Source: JBMOKT01 sp049323895 (GTDB lineage Bacteria; Bacillota; Peptococcia; Peptococcales; BICA1-8). From it: a stretch of DNA of 64,000 nt. This document shows, piece after piece, positions 25,090 to 33,664 of this stretch (position 1 is the first letter of the stretch; every line of letters starts with the position of its first letter). A program made the translations under genes and the position numbers. The notes under the pieces were generated by a model. The model did no database searches, had not been told where the DNA came from, and worked only from the letters and a program-made list of their open reading frames with translations. The stretch lies in contig JBMOKT010000022.1 of the NCBI GenBank assembly GCA_049323895.1, positions 9,068 to 73,067 of the forward strand, read 5' to 3'.

Positions 25090-25985
25090 TTTTCATCACC
25101 CCTATTTAAATATTTTTTAAGTATTTTCCATTCCTTGTCTCGATGTTCCTGAATCACCGCAAAATCGTTAGCCTGCAAATGACGGAAGCGTTTTTGTGCC
25201 AGTAAATAATCCTGCACCGGTTTAAATTCTTTTGGTTTATAATTTAATACCACTTCATTGTTTTCATATTCTGCTAAATACCATAAACCGGTTTGTACTG
25301 CCAGCTTCCCTATTTCAACAGTTCTCTCAGTTTTGTAGCCCCATCCTGTAGGACACGGGGCCTGAATATGGAAAACTTTAGGTCCTTTTATTTTTTTGGC
25401 TTTTTCTAGTTTCTTAAGAAGGTCATGAGCAAAGGCAATACTAGCAGTTGCACAATATGGTATACGATGCGCCATCATTATTTCGAAAAGGTTTTTTTTG
25501 AAGTTCTTTTCACCCACACTGCCATTATTAGTGGGAGTTGTAGTAGTCCAGGCACCATAAGGAGTTAATCCGCTCCGCTGAATACCGGTATTCATATAAG
25601 CTTCATTGTCATAACAGATATAGATAAAGTTATCGCCCCGTTCAACGGCACCGGATAACGCTTGTAATCCAATATCAATTGTTCCGCCATCTCCTGCTAA
25701 ACCTAAGATGTTTACATCATCAATACCTTTAGCTTTTGCAGCTGCCGACATGCCTGAAAGAACAGCACCAGTAGCAGGGAAGGAACTGGTCATGCTATTT
25801 ACAAAGAAAGACATTTGAGGATAAATAGTGGTTACTGAAGAAATACAACTTGCTGGCAATGCTACACAGGTTCTCTCCCCTAGAACTTTCATGGTGAGTC
25901 TGGCAACTATGGCAGCACCACATCCCTGACATGCTTTATGTCCATAGAAAAGTTCCGTATCGGGCATTTTGTTGACATCAACCAT
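25086..25985 (-). CDS. porB: 2-oxoacid:ferredoxin oxidoreductase, beta subunit (PorB-like)
   Basis: The 299-residue thiamine-diphosphate subunit of a four-subunit 2-oxoacid:ferredoxin oxidoreductase. GHKACQGCGAAIV gives cluster ligands, and GDGGTIDIGLQAL with YDNEAYMNTG forms the ThDP/Mg site. The start overlaps the porA stop as TAATG behind GAGGTGG. The LTPYGAWTTT segment is seen in pyruvate-type enzymes, so pyruvate is the first guess, but 2-oxoisovalerate, 2-oxobutyrate or a hydroxylated 2-oxoacid cannot be ruled out. Confidence 0.92.
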   Translation of the reverse strand: MVDVNKMPDTELFYGHKACQGCGAAIVARLTMKVLGERTCVALPASCISSVTTIYPQMSFFVNSMTSSFPATGAVLSGMSAAAKAKGIDDVNILGLAGDGGTIDIGLQALSGAVERGDNFIYICYDNEAYMNTGIQRSGLTPYGAWTTTTPTNNGSVGEKNFKKNLFEIMMAHRIPYCATASIAFAHDLLKKLEKAKKIKGPKVFHIQAPCPTGWGYKTERTVEIGKLAVQTGLWYLAEYENNEVVLNYKPKEFKPVQDYLLAQKRFRHLQANDFAVIQEHRDKEWKILKKYLNRGDEK

Positions 25986-27184
25986 TACTTCTTCCACCTC
26001 AATCCTGTGAATTGAATTTCTTCAACACTTTCTCCCTGGACCGCAGATTCCAGCTGTTCAAACATTGCAGTAAGATTTTCTTTATTTATGTCCCGCCCAG
26101 ATATTCCTGCTATAAAGTTTATTGTTTTAATTATAGAAGACCCTTCAATCAATAAAGCTGACTTTACATCAGAGTAGACCGCTCCTTCATAACCAAAGGA
26201 TAAATCTCTATCAATTACACCCACAGCTTTAACTTTTTTGCTTAATTGTTGGAAGTATTGCTTAGGAAAGGGACGATAAAAACGGAGTTTTACAAGACCT
26301 GCTTTTTTACCCTGTTGTCTTAATTTCTCAACAATTATCTTGGCAGTCCCCGAAACACTACCCATGGTAACGAGCACATATTCAGCGTCAGAGCAGCAAT
26401 ATTCTTCTATCATCCCGCCATATGTGCGACCAAGTAGTTTTCCATACTCCTCGTCAACTTCTTGAATTATTTTCTCCGCCTTTTTCATGGCTTCGTGCTG
26501 TTGATAGCGGAATTCAGTTTGCCATTCCGGTGAGGCTGTGAAACAAAGACTTTTAGGGCTCTCAAAATCAAATTTATTTGTTGTTGTATAAGGGGGCAAA
26601 AAAGAGTCAACCTGATGCTGCTCCGGGATGCTTACCAATTCATAGGTATGGGTAAGGACAAAGCCATCTAGATTAATCATAATAGGTGTGGAAACCTGCC
26701 GGTTTTCAGCAATTTTATAGCCTTGAATAACCATGTCTAGGGCTTCCTGTCCATTTTCTACATAAACCTGGATCCATCCTGAATCCCTTTGAGACAGAGA
26801 ATCCCGATGGTCACCAAAGATATTCCAAGGGGCTGCCACAGTCCTATTAGCGTTTACCATTACAATTGGGAAACGACTTCCGCTTACATAATGGAGCATT
26901 TCACACATATAAAGCAATCCTTGAGAAGAAGTGGCGGTAAATGTCCTGCTTCCCATCATGGAGGCACCCATACTGGCAGCCATAGCACTATGTTCACTTT
27001 CTACATGTAGGTATTGACAATCCATTTCTCCTGCATTAACAAACTCTGAAATCTTTTCCACAATAACTGTTTGGGGGGTGATTGGATATGCGGCAACAAC
27101 TTCAGGGCGACATAGCTTAACAGCCTCAGCAACAGCTTCATCACCTGACAAGAATCTTTTATGTTCTAATTTTGCAAAACCCAT
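25985..27184 (-). CDS. porA: 2-oxoacid:ferredoxin oxidoreductase, alpha subunit (PorA-like)
   Basis: The 399-residue alpha subunit. VVAAYPITPQTVIVEKI is the conserved substrate-side loop, and ESEHSAMAASMGASMMGSRTFTATSSQG is the family signature split across two helices. ATG 27184 is preceded by GGAAGGTGA; a GTG 12 bases upstream has no site. It follows porD directly and overlaps porB. It acts in the cytoplasm, generating reduced ferredoxin and an acyl-CoA. Confidence 0.92.
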   Translation of the reverse strand: MGFAKLEHKRFLSGDEAVAEAVKLCRPEVVAAYPITPQTVIVEKISEFVNAGEMDCQYLHVESEHSAMAASMGASMMGSRTFTATSSQGLLYMCEMLHYVSGSRFPIVMVNANRTVAAPWNIFGDHRDSLSQRDSGWIQVYVENGQEALDMVIQGYKIAENRQVSTPIMINLDGFVLTHTYELVSIPEQHQVDSFLPPYTTTNKFDFESPKSLCFTASPEWQTEFRYQQHEAMKKAEKIIQEVDEEYGKLLGRTYGGMIEEYCCSDAEYVLVTMGSVSGTAKIIVEKLRQQGKKAGLVKLRFYRPFPKQYFQQLSKKVKAVGVIDRDLSFGYEGAVYSDVKSALLIEGSSIIKTINFIAGISGRDINKENLTAMFEQLESAVQGESVEEIQFTGLRWKK

Positions 27185-27185
27185 T

Positions 27186-27488
27186 TCAGCTATCACCTTC
27201 CTTTACCATTGCTATAGCTTTCCGGGGGCACTCATAAGCACAAATCCCACAACCTTTACAATAGTCATAATCTATTTCCAAATGCTCTTTTTCCTTGCTT
27301 ATTACTCCGTCTGGACAAAGCAGCCAACAACGCAGACAATTTGAACACTTTTCAATATTGAGAATAGGTTTTAAGGTACGCCATCCTGAATTTATCTCTA
27401 CAAGAATTCCTGCGGCTGACCCAGGACCAAATGGAAGTTCCTCTTTCCTGGCAGGGTAAATATATTTTGCTAACACTTTAGGCTTCAT
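27186..27488 (-). CDS. porD: 2-oxoacid:ferredoxin oxidoreductase, delta (ferredoxin) subunit
   Basis: A 100-residue ferredoxin-like subunit with two [4Fe-4S] motifs, CSNCLRCWLLCP and CKGCGICAYECP, carrying electrons from the ThDP site to free ferredoxin. The N-terminal GPGSAAG segment is typical of delta subunits. It begins one base before the porG stop region and precedes porA. Confidence 0.93.
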   Translation of the reverse strand: MKPKVLAKYIYPARKEELPFGPGSAAGILVEINSGWRTLKPILNIEKCSNCLRCWLLCPDGVISKEKEHLEIDYDYCKGCGICAYECPRKAIAMVKEGDS

Positions 27489-28040
27489 TTATAAATTCAC
27501 TCCTTTGACAGAGTCATACGCGGCTTTCACGGCTTCTTTATTGGAATCTCTTAGTTCATCTGCCATAAATTCATCTATAGCGCTATATACTGACTCTATT
27601 TCTGCTACATTGCTAATAGCTATAACAGCACCTAACATAACCGTGTTAGTAATTGGCATTCCTAAGATATCTAGAGCTAGTTTTGTCCCATCTATTGTAT
27701 GAACAGTAATATTTTTCTGAAAATTAAAATCGCCAGGTTTTTTTCGAGTATTGATTATTATTGCACCATTTTCTTTAATACCTTTTGTCACATCAACAGT
27801 GTCTATAAGAGTTTCGTCTAATACAATTACATAATCACAATTGTATACCTGACTATGATCATTTATCGGCTCCTTATCAATTCGAGTAAAGCCTAAAACT
27901 GGCGCACCCCTTCTTTCCGGACCGAAAGATGGAAAGGACTGGGCATAATTATTACCATATACAGAAGCAGCCAAACCAAGGAGACGTGCGGCAGTAAAAC
28001 CACCATGTCCTCCCCGTCCATGCCACCTTATTTCTATCAT
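27489..28040 (-). CDS. porG: 2-oxoacid:ferredoxin oxidoreductase, gamma subunit
   Basis: The 183-residue gamma subunit and first gene of the long minus-strand cluster. IRWHGRGGHGGFTAARLLGLAA and SFPSFGPERRGAPVLGFTRI are family hallmarks for CoA binding. AAGGGGGA precedes the ATG. Order gamma-delta-alpha-beta is the common bacterial and archaeal arrangement. A good sigma-A promoter lies about 50 bp upstream. Confidence 0.93.
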   Translation of the reverse strand: MIEIRWHGRGGHGGFTAARLLGLAASVYGNNYAQSFPSFGPERRGAPVLGFTRIDKEPINDHSQVYNCDYVIVLDETLIDTVDVTKGIKENGAIIINTRKKPGDFNFQKNITVHTIDGTKLALDILGMPITNTVMLGAVIAISNVAEIESVYSAIDEFMADELRDSNKEAVKAAYDSVKGVNL

Positions 28041-28083
28041 TGCAAATCCCCCTTGTTGTTTTCATATTATGGTTTTTGTTTTC

Positions 28084-28112
28084 ATTTTAATAGATAAACA
28101 GCATTTGTTCAA
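28084..28112 (-). promoter_or_regulatory. Promoter of the por-abfD cluster
   Basis: On the minus strand TTGAAC (28112-28107), a 17-bp spacer and TAAAAT (28089-28084) lie about 45-70 bp upstream of porG. No repressor operator is obvious. Confidence 0.6.
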
Positions 28113-28280
28113 GTTGTGTTTTGTCTTTTTTCTGAATTGTCATGGGTTAATGTTTTTGCATAACGAAAATGTATTTCATATAATAAACACTGTATTATTT
28201 GCCAACTATAATAATTGGATGACATCAGCTTTAATATAGTTGCATATACAATTAATTCGGAAAACAGATAAAAATGCAAC

Positions 28281-28309
28281 AAAACCCCCTGCCTGGCAGG
28301 CAAGGGGCG
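28281..28309 (-). terminator. Terminator of the coat-protein gene
   Basis: On the minus strand GCCCCTTGCCTG pairs with CAGGCAGGGGG through the palindromic TGCCTGGCAGGCA core and is followed by TTTTGTT. It lies 15 bp after the stop of the coat-protein gene. Confidence 0.8.
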
Positions 28310-28323
28310 TTATTAATAAGAAA

Positions 28324-28971
28324 CTACTGCATATTGAAGTTTGGTGAAGTTTGCTGTTTGTTAAAATTCATATTACCCATGTTTCCTGTCCCAGTAGTGT
28401 CCATTGTACCCATATTTCCCATAGTCCCCATATTGGAAGTACTATAGCTTTCTACCATTGTATCAGTGGTCATTTGTTTCATGGTAGGAACTTGGTAAAA
28501 ACCTTTTTGGTTCATATATTGCCATACCTCATAAGCCATCTCAGAGCAATTGGTAGATCCCTGCTGCACCATTCTCCTTAATTGGGGATCTGCACATTCT
28601 AATGCTGCTATTGATTTCATAATTGCTGAGGATTTTAAACAACCCAACATACCGCTGGAAACATCTCTATCATCTAACTGGCTGGGAGAGGTATTTGGAC
28701 TTTGAGGTTGTGGGTTATTAAGACCATATTTAGGCTGACCAGTTTTAGGAGCCCGATAAGGCGAACCAAAAGTTATACCCCTGTTGTTTAGAGCCTGTAC
28801 CATGTTGTTATACTCCTGAGTCATAAACTGCAGTTGTCTGTCAAGCATTGAACTTAATTGTTGACACTGTACATGAGGACGGTAAAGTTCGAATTGGTTA
28901 ATGCCATTAATAGCATCTGTCAACACCTCATGCAGTTCCATCACTTCATGCGCACCATAGTTTGCAGCCAT
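28324..28971 (-). CDS. Spore coat protein, CotF-like
   Basis: A 215-residue protein with two helical CotF-type halves. HEVMELHEVLTDAINGINQFELY and QLQFMTQEYNNMVQAL belong to the first, and the region DDRDVSSGMLGCLKSSAI to EVWQYMNQKGFYQVP to the second. A Pro/Gln/Ser linker separates them. The C-terminus is a repetitive Met/Gly/Asn/Thr tail with NMGTM and NMG units, as in several coat proteins. GGAGGAATTGCT precedes the ATG. It is probably expressed late in sporulation. It stands alone between the por promoter and the MATE gene. Confidence 0.85.
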   Translation of the reverse strand: MAANYGAHEVMELHEVLTDAINGINQFELYRPHVQCQQLSSMLDRQLQFMTQEYNNMVQALNNRGITFGSPYRAPKTGQPKYGLNNPQPQSPNTSPSQLDDRDVSSGMLGCLKSSAIMKSIAALECADPQLRRMVQQGSTNCSEMAYEVWQYMNQKGFYQVPTMKQMTTDTMVESYSTSNMGTMGNMGTMDTTGTGNMGNMNFNKQQTSPNFNMQ

Positions 28972-29104
28972 AGCAATTCCTCCTTGGTTTTTTTAGGTTT
29001 TCCAACAGTTAACATGCCCTTCTTTTAAATGAAATATTACTTTTTTAATTAATTTTTTCCATAATTTGTTGTGGAAAAACCGCCTTTTATTATAAATATA
29101 AAAA

Positions 29105-29154
29105 TTGCATTGAATATCAAAGGGCGCTATAATAGAATAGTTGTCGTTGCAACT
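29105..29154 (+). promoter_or_regulatory. MATE-marR promoter with MarR-type operator
   Basis: TTGCAT (29105-29110), 17 bp and TATAAT (29128-29133) make a strong promoter. Five bases downstream lies AGTTG-6-CAACT (29139-29154), an inverted repeat over the expected start site. This is the usual place for a MarR repressor, and the second gene encodes one, so autoregulation is likely. Confidence 0.7.
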
Positions 29155-29178
29155 TTTTGTCATCAAGGAGGATTTTTT

Positions 29179-30534
29179 ATGAAAAACCGTTCACAAGAGC
29201 TGGGTGAGAAAAGTATTATTTCACTTCTTATTAAATTCTCCATCCCAGCAATTATAGGCACCTTAGTTAATGCTTTATATAATGTGGTAGACCGAATATT
29301 TATCGGGAATGGTGTTGGATCGTTAGGTATTGCCGGATTGACTATAGGTTTTCCCATCATGATGATTTCTATGGCATCTGCAATGCTTATTGGAATCGGC
29401 ACCACATCCTTAATATCCTTAAAATTAGGAGAAGGACAAAAAGACGAAGCTGAAAGAATTATGGGCAACGGCATCATGGGTCTCATTTTGATATCCTTAA
29501 CTCTTTCCATTGTTAGCATTGCTTTTCTAACCCCACTTTTAAAGCTTTTTGGGGCTACAGAAACAATACTTCCCTACTCAAGGGACTATATGCAGATTAT
29601 CCTTTTAGGAAATGTTTTAATGGCCATAGGATTTGGGATGAATAATTTTATAAGGGCAGAAGGGAATCCCAAGATTGCTATGTATACCATGTTAATAGGG
29701 GCAATTATTAATATTATCCTTGACCCTATTTTTATTTTTGTTTTTAACTGGGGAATCAAGGGGGCTGCTTTTGCAACAATTATTGCCCAAGGTTTCTCCG
29801 CAGTCTGGGTCCTATATTATTTTCTAGCAGGGCAAAGTGTCTTAAAAATAAAAAAGGTTAACCTAAGATTCAAAAAGCAAATAATGATGAAAATTCTTGC
29901 TATTGGCTCTGCCCCTTTTGCCATGCAGATAGCTGCGAGCGTATTGAATTTAGTATTAAATAACAGCTTAAGGGTATATGGCGGAGAAACAGCCATTGCC
30001 GGCATAGGGATAGTGTTTAGCCTAATGATGCTGTTGGTAATGCCGGTGATAGGAATCAGCCAGGGTGTTCAGCCAATAATTGGCTATAATTATGGAGCCA
30101 AGGAATTTACCCGTGTTAAAGAGGCTTTGAAAATTGCAATATATGCCGCCACATCTATAGCTGTAATTGCATTTATTATAACCAGGCTTTATCCCGAACA
30201 TCTGGTTGCTCTCTTTGCTCCTGATGATGCAGATGTTATCAACTTTGGGGGAAAGGCCATCAGACTGTTTTTACTAATGCTGCCTGTTGTGGGCTTCCAA
30301 ATGGTAGGAGCTAACTATTTCCAGGCAATAGGCAAGCCGAAATCCGCAATGCTTTTAACATTATCCAGACAGGTGTTATTATTAATACCCTTACTTCTTA
30401 TTCTCCCTAGGTTTTATGGTTTGGACGGAATACTCTATGCAGGTCCCCTGGCTGACTTCGGGGCAGCACTACTAACATTCTTTTGGTTAACAAAGGAATT
30501 TAGAATCCTCTCCCGACCTGTAACGGAGGTATAA
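29179..30534 (+). CDS. MATE family multidrug/cation antiporter
   Basis: A 451-residue membrane protein with 12 predicted helices in two homologous halves. The start KSIISLLIKFSIPAIIGTLVNALYNVVDRIFIG is split over helix 1 and is characteristic, as are GNPKIAM and QGVQPIIGYNYGA. It exports organic cations or drugs using a sodium or proton gradient; the substrate is unknown. ATG 29179 lies behind AAGGAGGATTTTTT; an in-frame upstream extension lies in the promoter. It is four bases from the marR gene. Confidence 0.93.
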   Translation: MKNRSQELGEKSIISLLIKFSIPAIIGTLVNALYNVVDRIFIGNGVGSLGIAGLTIGFPIMMISMASAMLIGIGTTSLISLKLGEGQKDEAERIMGNGIMGLILISLTLSIVSIAFLTPLLKLFGATETILPYSRDYMQIILLGNVLMAIGFGMNNFIRAEGNPKIAMYTMLIGAIINIILDPIFIFVFNWGIKGAAFATIIAQGFSAVWVLYYFLAGQSVLKIKKVNLRFKKQIMMKILAIGSAPFAMQIAASVLNLVLNNSLRVYGGETAIAGIGIVFSLMMLLVMPVIGISQGVQPIIGYNYGAKEFTRVKEALKIAIYAATSIAVIAFIITRLYPEHLVALFAPDDADVINFGGKAIRLFLLMLPVVGFQMVGANYFQAIGKPKSAMLLTLSRQVLLLIPLLLILPRFYGLDGILYAGPLADFGAALLTFFWLTKEFRILSRPVTEV

Positions 30535-30538
30535 ATAA

Positions 30539-30976
30539 ATGAACGAAAACAAATCTATTGGTCGCTGGATTTCAGTTTTACATCGTCTGGGTCAAATATA
30601 TTTGGATAGGGAACTCCAGCCCTTTAATTTAAGCAGTGGTCAAATTATTTTTCTATTAGCCCTTTTTAAAGAGGATGGAGTAAGCCAGGAGAAGCTAGCC
30701 ACCTTTTTATGTATTGATAAAGGAACCACTGCCCGTGCCATTGCGAAATTGGAAGAAGCCGGCTTTGTAAACCGCCAAAACTGCCCCCTTGATAAACGTA
30801 TTAATAAAATATTTCTTACGGAAAAATCCTTAGAGATAAAGCCCAAACTACTTAAGATTATTAATATATGGACGACCCAATTGACAAAGGATTTTTCTGA
30901 AGAGGAAAAGGGGTTAATTCTTTCCCTTCTCAACAAAATGGCCTATAACGCCGTTGACTATTTAAAAAGAGAATAA
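30539..30976 (+). CDS. MarR family transcriptional regulator
   Basis: A 145-residue winged-helix regulator. LSSGQIIFLLALFKEDGVSQEKLATFL and DKGTTARAIAKLEEAGFVNR form the HTH, and CPLDKRINKIFLTEK the wing. It begins four bases after the MATE gene and is likely to repress this two-gene operon through the AGTTG/CAACT repeat at the promoter, released by an effluxed compound. A strong terminator follows at once. Confidence 0.93.
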   Translation: MNENKSIGRWISVLHRLGQIYLDRELQPFNLSSGQIIFLLALFKEDGVSQEKLATFLCIDKGTTARAIAKLEEAGFVNRQNCPLDKRINKIFLTEKSLEIKPKLLKIINIWTTQLTKDFSEEEKGLILSLLNKMAYNAVDYLKRE

Positions 30977-31003
30977 AAAACGCCAACTAGATGTTGGCGT
31001 TTT
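30977..31003 (+). terminator. Terminator after marR
   Basis: AAAACGCCAAC (30977-30987) pairs with GTTGGCGTTTT (30993-31003) across a five-base loop. The A and T flanks would make it work in both directions. Several copies of AGTGGCTAGT follow to 31035. Confidence 0.88.
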
Positions 31004-31108
31004 AGTGGCTAGTGGCTAGTTGTTAGTGGCTAGTAAAACACATTAAAAAGCTGTACTGGGCTAGTTATCCACAACTAAAAATTTATTTTTTCCTGGTGAT
31101 AAACGATA

Positions 31109-31138
31109 AAAAAGGCAGGACCAAATAAAAGGTCCTGC
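31109..31138 (-). terminator. Terminator of the glutamate synthase operon
   Basis: On the minus strand GCAGGACC and GGTCCTGC pair around an eight-base loop and are followed by CTTTTTT. It is 25 bp after the last gene of the operon. Confidence 0.9.
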
Positions 31139-31162
31139 ACTAGATAGGGGGTTATTAACAAT

Positions 31163-31906
31163 TTAATATTTTGCATAGAGGTTTCCATAAGGCCGGGTAT
31201 TATAAGGAATCAGCTTAATAAATTCCTTGCCCATTATCTCCTGGAAATCTCTATTAAAATATTCAGCATAGTTCTTTACGTACTTGGATATGGTCTCTAA
31301 GTCAGAGTCATCTACGGGCAATTGCTTAACCTCTTTGCCTAACTGGTAGTCCTCTACGGAACCCCGTAAGTAAATGATTCCGCCATGCATACCCGTCCCG
31401 CAAAAATCACCAACTATTCTTTCATCTGGCTGCATATTCAATCCGAGAATAATTTGAATGCCGCCTGCCATATACTCGGCAAAAAACTCTCCTGCTTTGC
31501 CTCCGATAACAATCACCGGATTTTTATCCTTATATCCCTTCATGTGGATTCCTATCCGATAACCAACATTGCCTTTAACGTATATTTCCCCGCCCCGCAT
31601 GGCATATCCTAAGGTGTCCCCGGCATTGCCATGTATTATGATGGTTCCGGCATTCATAGTGTTGCCAATGGCATCCTGGGCATTGCCGTTTATGACCATT
31701 TTCAGCCCATCCATGTAGGCTGCCATATCATTGCCTGGAGTACCGTTGATAATCAAGGTTTGGGAGCCGGTAACTCCGTCACCTATATAACGCTGACCGT
31801 TAACATTATCAACAACTACTTCATGAGCCCCCGACTCCAGAACTGTTCTGATTTGCTCATTTAGTTCTTTATAATAAACACCTTTTGCATCAATAACTGC
31901 ACTCAT
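31163..31906 (-). CDS. Glutamate synthase GXGXG-domain subunit
   Basis: A 247-residue stand-alone version of the C-terminal GXGXG beta-helix domain of glutamate synthase. Repeats such as INGTPGNDMAAYMDG, NGNAQDAIGNTMNAG, HGNAGDTLGYAMRGG and KGNVGYRIG give the GxxGxxxG pattern. It is the last gene of a five-gene operon that encodes glutamate synthase as separate pieces, as in many archaea and anaerobic Clostridia. The start overlaps the stop of the oxidoreductase gene by four bases. The domain has a structural role, linking the amidotransferase and synthase parts. Confidence 0.92.
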   Translation of the reverse strand: MSAVIDAKGVYYKELNEQIRTVLESGAHEVVVDNVNGQRYIGDGVTGSQTLIINGTPGNDMAAYMDGLKMVINGNAQDAIGNTMNAGTIIIHGNAGDTLGYAMRGGEIYVKGNVGYRIGIHMKGYKDKNPVIVIGGKAGEFFAEYMAGGIQIILGLNMQPDERIVGDFCGTGMHGGIIYLRGSVEDYQLGKEVKQLPVDDSDLETISKYVKNYAEYFNRDFQEIMGKEFIKLIPYNTRPYGNLYAKY

Positions 31907-33171
31907 CCTGCCAAACCTCCCCTTAACATCCTGCTTTTTCTCAACTGCTCCGGAAGGTCAATATAACCAAACCCATCCTTCAATAAAGCTTCTTTGATAT
32001 CACCGACATTTATTTGTTCCTTGATTAAGCTGGTAATAATACCTGCTCTATCAACGTTGTTTAAGTAGATAAACCCCACTACTACATTATCTTTTATGAT
32101 AATTTTTTTATAGTAAGACTCCTGGGGTACTTCTTTCACCAGCACTTCATAACTGTCATCTTCAGGCTTGATAATTCCCGCAGTAATCATGGGCAAACCG
32201 AAAAAACCAATGGAATTCATTGCAAACCCGCCTTTGAAGACAGCTGCCTTGCCGACCATATTCAGCCCTGCTGTTTCCCCCTGCTGATAAGCGTTGGGCA
32301 AGATAGGCAGTACTCGCTGCTGGGCGTAAATCATATCATAGCCTTCAGCAGCATCTCCCGCCGCATATACATCCTGGTCATTGGTACGGCAGTGTTTATC
32401 AATAACAATTCCCCTGTTAACCAGGATAGAGGTATCTTTTACCACATCAGTGTTGGGCCTAACCCCTACAGCAACTACCACCAGGTCAGCGGGATAAGCC
32501 TTACCGCCTTTAAGGACCACACCATCTGCCTTATCCGAGCCTGTTATTTTTTCTACTGAGGTATTTAATTCAAATTTAATACCCTGCTTTTCAAGATGAT
32601 GTTGTACTATCAGCGCTGCTTCTTCATCAAGGATTGCCGGCAAAACCCTGTTGGCAAGTTCCACTACCGTTACATCAACCCCCAGGTTTTTCAAACCCTC
32701 TGCAGCCTTTAAGCCGATTAAGCCAGCCCCTACGATTACTGCTTTATTGCCGGTCATGACCACTTCCTTGATTTCTTTTACATCATCCAACTTTATAAAG
32801 CTGTAAACACCTTTTTTGCCTAAGCCCTCCATGGGAGGAATAAAGGGTGTGCCACCCGTTGCAACCAGTAATTTATCATAACTGACCTTAGTATCATCCT
32901 CTAATATAACCTCTTTTTTTGCTGGGTCAACCTTAACTGCCTTTTTACCCAGCAAAGGAGTTATGTTGTTAGCCTTATAGAAATCAGTTTTCCGATACAT
33001 CATTTTTTCCTCAGATACTTTTCCCGCAAGGTAATAGGAAATCAGCGGGCGGGAATAAGTATGGTAAGGCTCATCGGAAATAATTGTGATAGGACTTGTT
33101 TCATCAATTTGACGGATACCCTCCACTGCACCTACTGCAGCGGCGGAATTTCCAATAATAACGTACTTCAT
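31903..33171 (-). CDS. FAD-dependent pyridine nucleotide-disulfide oxidoreductase
   Basis: A 422-residue two-dinucleotide-fold flavoprotein similar to NADH:rubredoxin reductase and to the N-terminal part of NirB. IIGNSAAAVGAVEGIR is the FAD site, VIVGAGLIGLKAAEGLKNLGVDVTVVE the NAD(P) site in two parts, and VYAAGDAAE the second FAD motif. Placed between the ferredoxin subunit and the GXGXG subunit, it replaces GltD as the likely electron entry of the split glutamate synthase. Electron donor (NADH or NADPH) cannot be read with certainty; E in TVVELANR hints at NADH. Confidence 0.88.
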   Translation of the reverse strand: MKYVIIGNSAAAVGAVEGIRQIDETSPITIISDEPYHTYSRPLISYYLAGKVSEEKMMYRKTDFYKANNITPLLGKKAVKVDPAKKEVILEDDTKVSYDKLLVATGGTPFIPPMEGLGKKGVYSFIKLDDVKEIKEVVMTGNKAVIVGAGLIGLKAAEGLKNLGVDVTVVELANRVLPAILDEEAALIVQHHLEKQGIKFELNTSVEKITGSDKADGVVLKGGKAYPADLVVVAVGVRPNTDVVKDTSILVNRGIVIDKHCRTNDQDVYAAGDAAEGYDMIYAQQRVLPILPNAYQQGETAGLNMVGKAAVFKGGFAMNSIGFFGLPMITAGIIKPEDDSYEVLVKEVPQESYYKKIIIKDNVVVGFIYLNNVDRAGIITSLIKEQINVGDIKEALLKDGFGYIDLPEQLRKSRMLRGGLAG

Positions 33172-33182
33172 TATTCCACCTC

Positions 33183-33653
33183 CTATTCTGCCTTGGGAAA
33201 ACTCCTGGCTTCTTCAAGATATTCCAATGCTCTGTTGGGACAATGCTGGACACAGGCAGGTAGCAAACCTTTATCACTGCACAGGTCACATTTAGAAGCT
33301 ACCTTATGTCCCCTCTCGTCCCGCTGGATTGCCCCATAAGGACAAACCAAAATACATGTCCAACAGCCTACGCAACGGTCCTCTTCATTAATAACAGCAC
33401 CTGTTTGGGCATCCTTCTGCATCGCACCCACAATACAAGCTTTTGTACATGGAGCGTCTTCACAGTGCCTGCACTGCAAAGCAAAGGATATGGGTCTGTT
33501 TTCCTCAACAATTATTTTGCTTAAGGGAGGATTTGCATCCTTTTTAAAAACCTTCACCAAGTCATTATTATATTTGGAATGGGCTGCAATACAATGGACT
33601 TCACAAAGCTTACAGCCTACACAGTACTCTTCTCTGGCATAAACCCTCTTCAT
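33183..33653 (-). CDS. Four-cluster ferredoxin subunit of split glutamate synthase
   Basis: A 156-residue iron-sulfur protein of the HycB/DmsB type. Cys groups CVGCKLCEVHC, CRHCEDAPCTKAC, CVGCWTCILVCP and CDLCSDKGLLPACVQHCP could bind four [4Fe-4S] clusters. In operons of this kind it passes electrons between the flavoprotein at 31903 and the FMN synthase subunit at 33665. Gene spacing of 11 bp on both sides supports one complex. The electron-transfer path is inferred from gene order. Confidence 0.9.
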   Translation of the reverse strand: MKRVYAREEYCVGCKLCEVHCIAAHSKYNNDLVKVFKKDANPPLSKIIVEENRPISFALQCRHCEDAPCTKACIVGAMQKDAQTGAVINEEDRCVGCWTCILVCPYGAIQRDERGHKVASKCDLCSDKGLLPACVQHCPNRALEYLEEARSFPKAE

Positions 33654-33664
33654 TATTTCCCCTC

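Noticed and set aside
28109..28303. Minus-strand 64-codon frame upstream of porG
   Set aside because: It covers the por promoter region, has no ribosome binding site and no protein-like pattern.
31003..31035. Short tandem AGTGGCTAGT repeats, and similar GTGACTAGTGACT units at 47820-47850, as a CRISPR array
   Set aside because: Units are about ten bases with no spacers of constant length and no cas genes are in the window.
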